DNA from: Melioribacter sp051488665
Lineage (GTDB): Bacteria; Bacteroidota; Ignavibacteria; Ignavibacteriales; Melioribacteraceae
Length of the DNA: 64,000 nt
Assembly: GCF_051488665.1 (NCBI RefSeq)
Contig: NZ_JBPSEG010000002.1
Location: 1-64,000, forward strand
Direction of reading: 5' to 3'
The notes beneath the pieces are model-generated. The model made no database searches and was not told the origin of the DNA. It worked only from the letters and a program-made list of their open reading frames with translations. Made by a program: the position numbers and the translations under genes. Shown here piece after piece: positions 60,733 through 64,000 of this stretch (its first letter is position 1; each line of letters starts with the position of its first letter).

Positions 60733-60763
60733 AAAAAGAGGCTTTCTTTAGCCTCTTTTTTAT
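60733..60763 (+). terminator. Intrinsic terminator of rpmB
   Basis: AAAAAGAGGCT (60733-60743) pairs perfectly with AGCCTCTTTTT (60750-60760) around a six-base loop, ending in a T run. Confidence 0.95.
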
Positions 60764-60864
60764 TTTAAATATGCTTAATTACGGATTTTTTAGTAATATA
60801 GATTTTTGATTTTTCGAGTTGCCATTATATATTTAAATATCCTATAGAATTAATAGGAGGATTA

Positions 60865-61611
60865 ATGAAAATAGCCGTCTGTCTAAATCATGTGCCGGAC
60901 ACGGCATCCAAAATCAGTGTCGGGCAGGATAATAAGTCAATCGACACATCCGGCATTACGTTTGTCGTCAATCCGTATGATGAATTTGCTGTTGAAGAAG
61001 CTTTGAAGACCAAAGAAAAATTAGGCGGAGAAACTGTTGTAATCAGTCTAGGCAACGACAATCACAAAGAATCGATTAAGAAAGCTCTTGCAATGGGTAT
61101 TGACAACGCCGTGCTGATCAAAACAGAAGATACTTACGATTCCCTTTCGATAGCAAAAGCTTTAGCAAATGAAATTAAAGCTCAGAATGCCGAGATTGTG
61201 TTTTTTGGAAAGCAATCGGTCGATTACGACAACGGCGTTGTAGGTCAGATGTGCGCCGAACTACTCGGCTATAACTCGGTATCCGTTGTTGTCGGGTTGG
61301 AAATTGAGGGTAATAAGGTTAAAGCCGAAAGAGAAATCGAAGGCGGACGCGAAGTAGTAGAGACCGAACTGCCCGTAATTATAACAACTCAGAAAGGCTT
61401 GAACGAACCCCGTTACGCTTCGCTAAAAGGGATTATGGCGGCAAAGAAAAAAACAATTGAAGAGAAAATTCCTGAGACCGGATCGAATTATACCGAAGTG
61501 GTAAGCATGAAAAAGCCGCCCGCAAAACAACCGGGAAGAATTATCGGCACTGACGCTTCCGCTGTCCCGGAATTAATTCGTCTGCTCAAAGAAGAAGTAA
61601 AAGTTATCTAA
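60865..61611 (+). CDS. etfB: Electron transfer flavoprotein beta subunit
   Basis: A 248-residue ETF beta: MKIAVCLNHVPDTASK, VVNPYDEFAVEEALKTKEKLGG, GKQSVDYDNGVVGQMCAELLG and EPRYASLKGIMAAKKK. It binds AMP and, with EtfA, carries electrons from acyl-CoA dehydrogenases. AGGAGG before ATG is strong. It is nine bases from etfA. Confidence 0.96.
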   Translation: MKIAVCLNHVPDTASKISVGQDNKSIDTSGITFVVNPYDEFAVEEALKTKEKLGGETVVISLGNDNHKESIKKALAMGIDNAVLIKTEDTYDSLSIAKALANEIKAQNAEIVFFGKQSVDYDNGVVGQMCAELLGYNSVSVVVGLEIEGNKVKAEREIEGGREVVETELPVIITTQKGLNEPRYASLKGIMAAKKKTIEEKIPETGSNYTEVVSMKKPPAKQPGRIIGTDASAVPELIRLLKEEVKVI

Positions 61612-61620
61612 AGGTGAGAT

Positions 61621-62592
61621 ATGGCAAATAAAATTTTAGTATTTCTCGAACAACGACAGGGACAAATAAAAAAATCTTCTTACGAGGCTGTCTCTGCCGC
61701 ATTCAAGCTATCTCAGAATTTGAACTCGGAAATCGAAGGTGTTGTAATCGGCGGCGAAGTCGAAAATGCCAGACTTGCCGGAAATTACGGACTGAAGAAA
61801 CTATACCATATTAAAAACGAACAACTCGAAAATTATTCTTCCAGCGCTTATACGGATTTACTTCTGGAACTTATCAATGCAACGGGCGCTCAAATAATCG
61901 TCTTTTCATCTACGGCAATGGGAAAGGATCTGGCGCCCCGTATAGCGGCGAAACTGGATTGCGGAATTGTAACCGACGTTACCGAATGGAAAGTTGAAAA
62001 CGACGAAGTAATTGCAACCAGACCGGTTTACGCCGGGAAAGCTTTGACGGATGTGAAAATTAAATCCGACAGAAAAATTTTCACTTTAAGACCAAACGTA
62101 TTTAAAGCGGAAAAAATTTCGGAACAAGACGCTGAAATCGAAGTACAAAATGCAGAGAAATTAAATCTCAAGACAAGAGTGGTGGAGATTAAGAAATCAG
62201 ACACAAAACTCGACGTAGCAGAAGCCGACATAATTGTTTCGGGCGGAAGAGGTATGAAAGCCCCTGAGAATTTCAAACTTATCGAAGAGCTTGCGGATTT
62301 ATTAGGCGCAGCCACAGGCGCATCACGCGCCGTAGTCGACGCCGGATGGCGCCCTCACAGCGAACAGGTAGGTCAAACAGGGAAAACAGTATCGCCCACG
62401 CTTTATATCGCACTCGGCATCTCAGGTGCAATTCAACACCTTGCGGGCATGAGATCGTCTAAGTATATTGTGGCTGTAAATAAAGACAAAGACGCTCCGA
62501 TATTTCAAGTTGCCGATTACGGCATAGTCGGCGACGTTTTCGAGATTGTTCCAGCTATGATAGAAGAACTGAAGAAAATTAAGAATAATTGA
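61621..62592 (+). CDS. etfA: Electron transfer flavoprotein alpha subunit
   Basis: A 323-residue FAD-binding ETF alpha. The C-terminal FAD domain has VSGGRGMKAPENFKLIEELADLLGAATGASRAVVDAGWRP, QVGQTGKTVSPTLYIALGISGAIQHLAGM and APIFQVADYGIVGDVFE. It ends with TGA that sits beside the next gene's ATG. Partner of EtfB; the membrane acceptor is probably the FeS protein at 17304. Confidence 0.96.
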   Translation: MANKILVFLEQRQGQIKKSSYEAVSAAFKLSQNLNSEIEGVVIGGEVENARLAGNYGLKKLYHIKNEQLENYSSSAYTDLLLELINATGAQIIVFSSTAMGKDLAPRIAAKLDCGIVTDVTEWKVENDEVIATRPVYAGKALTDVKIKSDRKIFTLRPNVFKAEKISEQDAEIEVQNAEKLNLKTRVVEIKKSDTKLDVAEADIIVSGGRGMKAPENFKLIEELADLLGAATGASRAVVDAGWRPHSEQVGQTGKTVSPTLYIALGISGAIQHLAGMRSSKYIVAVNKDKDAPIFQVADYGIVGDVFEIVPAMIEELKKIKNN

Positions 62593-62594
62593 GT

Positions 62595-63206
62595 ATGGAC
62601 AAAGTTCAAGTTGAAATATTAGGTTTGTCAGCCAGCCCCTCCACGGGAGGGGCTTATGCCCTTTTATTAAAAGAAGTTTACGGATTGCGCCGATTGCCGA
62701 TTATCATCGGCTCCTTCGAAGCTCAATCGATCGCTCTGGAAATCGAAGGGATAAAAGCGCCTCGTCCGTTAACGCATGATTTAATGAAAATTCTTCTCGA
62801 CCATTTAGGAGCCACAGTCGCCGAGGTGCTAATCGACGAACTAAGAGACAATACGTTTTATGCCAAGATTAAACTTGAGGTTTCATCGCTTACTCACGAA
62901 ATCGATTCCCGCCCAAGCGATGCAATTGCGCTGGCAGTAAGAACGGGCTCGCCCATCTATGTATCCGAAGACGTTATGAGATTGGCTTCTTTCGTACCGT
63001 CAAGCGAAGATGTTGAGGAAGGCGTTAATCCCGAAGAGGAAGACGAATTCGAAGAGCCAAAACCGATGCACGAAAAAAGACCGATATCGAAAGAAGGAAG
63101 AATAGCCGAATTGCAGGACCAATTGCGCGAAGCGATTGAAAAAGAAGATTACGAAAGAGCGGCTAAACTGCGGGATGAAATAAACCGGCTGAAAGGAACA
63201 AATTAA
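62595..63206 (+). CDS. DUF151 bifunctional nuclease with C-terminal UvrB/UvrC motif
   Basis: A 203-residue protein. Residues 1-130 are the DUF151/BFN domain: LPIIIGSFEAQSIALEIEG and SRPSDAIALAVRTGSPIYVSE. An acidic linker (EEEDEFEEP) leads to a C-terminal UVR motif LQDQLREAIEKEDYERAAKLRDEI. BFN proteins can act as nucleases in plants and bacteria; activity here is not shown. ATG 62595 follows etfA by two bases. Confidence 0.9.
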   Translation: MDKVQVEILGLSASPSTGGAYALLLKEVYGLRRLPIIIGSFEAQSIALEIEGIKAPRPLTHDLMKILLDHLGATVAEVLIDELRDNTFYAKIKLEVSSLTHEIDSRPSDAIALAVRTGSPIYVSEDVMRLASFVPSSEDVEEGVNPEEEDEFEEPKPMHEKRPISKEGRIAELQDQLREAIEKEDYERAAKLRDEINRLKGTN

Positions 63207-63207
63207 A

Positions 63208-64000
63208 TCATTCGAATACTACTTTTCCTATTTCGCATTCGAGACATTTATTTTTCGAACAATAATTCCTGAACAAATCAATCATTCCCTGAGCGTAGAC
63301 AGTTTTTTTAACCTTATTTTGGACTCCGAGGGCGTCTGCGACATTGTGTATAATCTGGTTTTCGGCGCGCTGCTCATAAACTCCGTACGTCTTAACTATT
63401 TTATCGGTCAATTGCTCGTGTCCGTATATTTTAAAATAAACAGCAAAATAAGGCAGAATAACATTGATCATTATTTCGTCGGCTCGCGATGCTCCGACAA
63501 AATATTTAATATCTGTTGATGCGCGCTCGCCCAATACATAATGGCTCTTCCAATAACCGTCCGACTTTATTACGAACAAAGATCTTACCGAATTGACAAG
63601 CACTCCGAGATTGCGAATTTCTTTAATCTTTTTGGTAATAACTCCAATTAAATCGTTATGCAACAACTGATAAAGAATTCGAGCGCCTCCGGCAATTCTG
63701 ACCGTCGGGAAATTTTGCGGACGTATTCTGAAAAACTGCCATTGTGCGCTTTCCAAATAATCTCCGTCATAGAAAGGCTTGATTGAATTCCAGTACAGCT
63801 CCGACTTTTCAAGATATTCTTTGGTATCTATATCAGGTTCTTTTTGAAGAGAATCGGCCAATCCCGATATATGAAGCAGAGCCGATTCAAATTTTTGGAG
63901 AATTACTCCGTCCTTTTCGATTTTTTTAAGGAATTCGATATCGGCTTTTCTTGCAAGCGAAGTCATCGGGTTTTTATTTTTCGAATAACCGAGAGCTTCG
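63208..64000 (-). CDS. DUF2851 family protein (5' end beyond window)
   Basis: The minus frame is open from the stop at 63208 to the right edge, beyond the ATG at 63966: the codons before it read EALGYSKNKNP, which matches the family, so the gene continues off the window. RIRPQNFPTVRIAGGARILYQLL and VYEQRAENQIIHN plus the terminal CLECEIGK are characteristic of the C-terminal half of DUF2851. Function unknown. It is convergent with the DUF151 gene, one base apart. Confidence 0.85.
   Translation of the reverse strand, partial: EALGYSKNKNPMTSLARKADIEFLKKIEKDGVILQKFESALLHISGLADSLQKEPDIDTKEYLEKSELYWNSIKPFYDGDYLESAQWQFFRIRPQNFPTVRIAGGARILYQLLHNDLIGVITKKIKEIRNLGVLVNSVRSLFVIKSDGYWKSHYVLGERASTDIKYFVGASRADEIMINVILPYFAVYFKIYGHEQLTDKIVKTYGVYEQRAENQIIHNVADALGVQNKVKKTVYAQGMIDLFRNYCSKNKCLECEIGKVVFE

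Overview
This window looks like ordinary chromosome from a free-living member of the Bacteroidota/Chlorobiota/Ignavibacteriota group. Ignavibacteria such as Melioribacter are my best guess; this is inferred from gene content, with no database comparison. Support comes from a short (286 aa) primary sigma factor, Bacteroidota-type promoters (TTTG/TTG, a 19-20 nt spacer, then TAnnTTTG) at trp, gdhA and elsewhere, a DUF4835 protein, a PorV-like barrel protein, an ETF:menaquinone-oxidoreductase-type FeS membrane protein, many SPII lipoproteins, and moderately AT-rich DNA.

Layout. 1-1064: the N-terminus of a two-helix membrane protein running off the left edge, a gene-poor stretch with coding debris, and tRNA-Ala(GGC). 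1174-9081: a cytochrome-like lipoprotein, a DUF123 GIY-YIG protein, a three-gene set resembling bacterial ceramide synthesis (epimerase-type reductase, serine palmitoyltransferase, GNAT-type acyltransferase), and outer-membrane proteins. 9120-12835: lysine catabolism (lysine 6-aminotransferase plus an ALDH7-type semialdehyde dehydrogenase) with a tiny Shine-Dalgarno-preceded ORF between them. 12841-31849: housekeeping and energy genes (rsmI, apt, dusB, an MFS exporter, the FeS membrane oxidoreductase, bioY), an acyl-CoA dehydrogenase operon with a third HisA/HisF-type barrel, an ECF sigma factor, rpoD, a class-V PLP enzyme, a radical SAM/SPASM protein and lipoproteins.

31992-46546 holds the tryptophan operon (+, trpL-EGDCFBA) and the histidine operon (-, hisL-GDCBHAF-IE), convergent around a rhodanese. 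Both begin with a readable ribosome-mediated attenuator: a 30-codon leader with four consecutive Trp codons for trp, and a 23-codon leader with three consecutive His codons for his. Each has a mutually exclusive antiterminator and terminator. The HisB protein is an intact dehydratase fused to a remnant of its histidinol-phosphatase domain that has lost the catalytic aspartates.

46508-56772: a metallophosphoesterase, two tandem PEP-synthase/PPDK N-domain proteins (one ending in a nucleotidyltransferase domain), gdhA, a prolyl oligopeptidase and small proteins. 57392-58450 is the most unusual segment: three near-identical small GIY-YIG nuclease genes in tandem downstream of tRNA-Ser(CGA), separated by copies of the tRNA 3' end whose T loop has become a long hairpin. 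58592-64000: tRNA-Ser(GGA), mtgA, ferritin, rpmB, etfBA, a DUF151 bifunctional nuclease, and a DUF2851 protein running off the right edge.

The acyl-CoA dehydrogenase (21201), EtfBA (60865-62592) and the FeS membrane protein (17304) could together carry electrons from acyl-CoA oxidation to menaquinone, although they sit in three separate loci.
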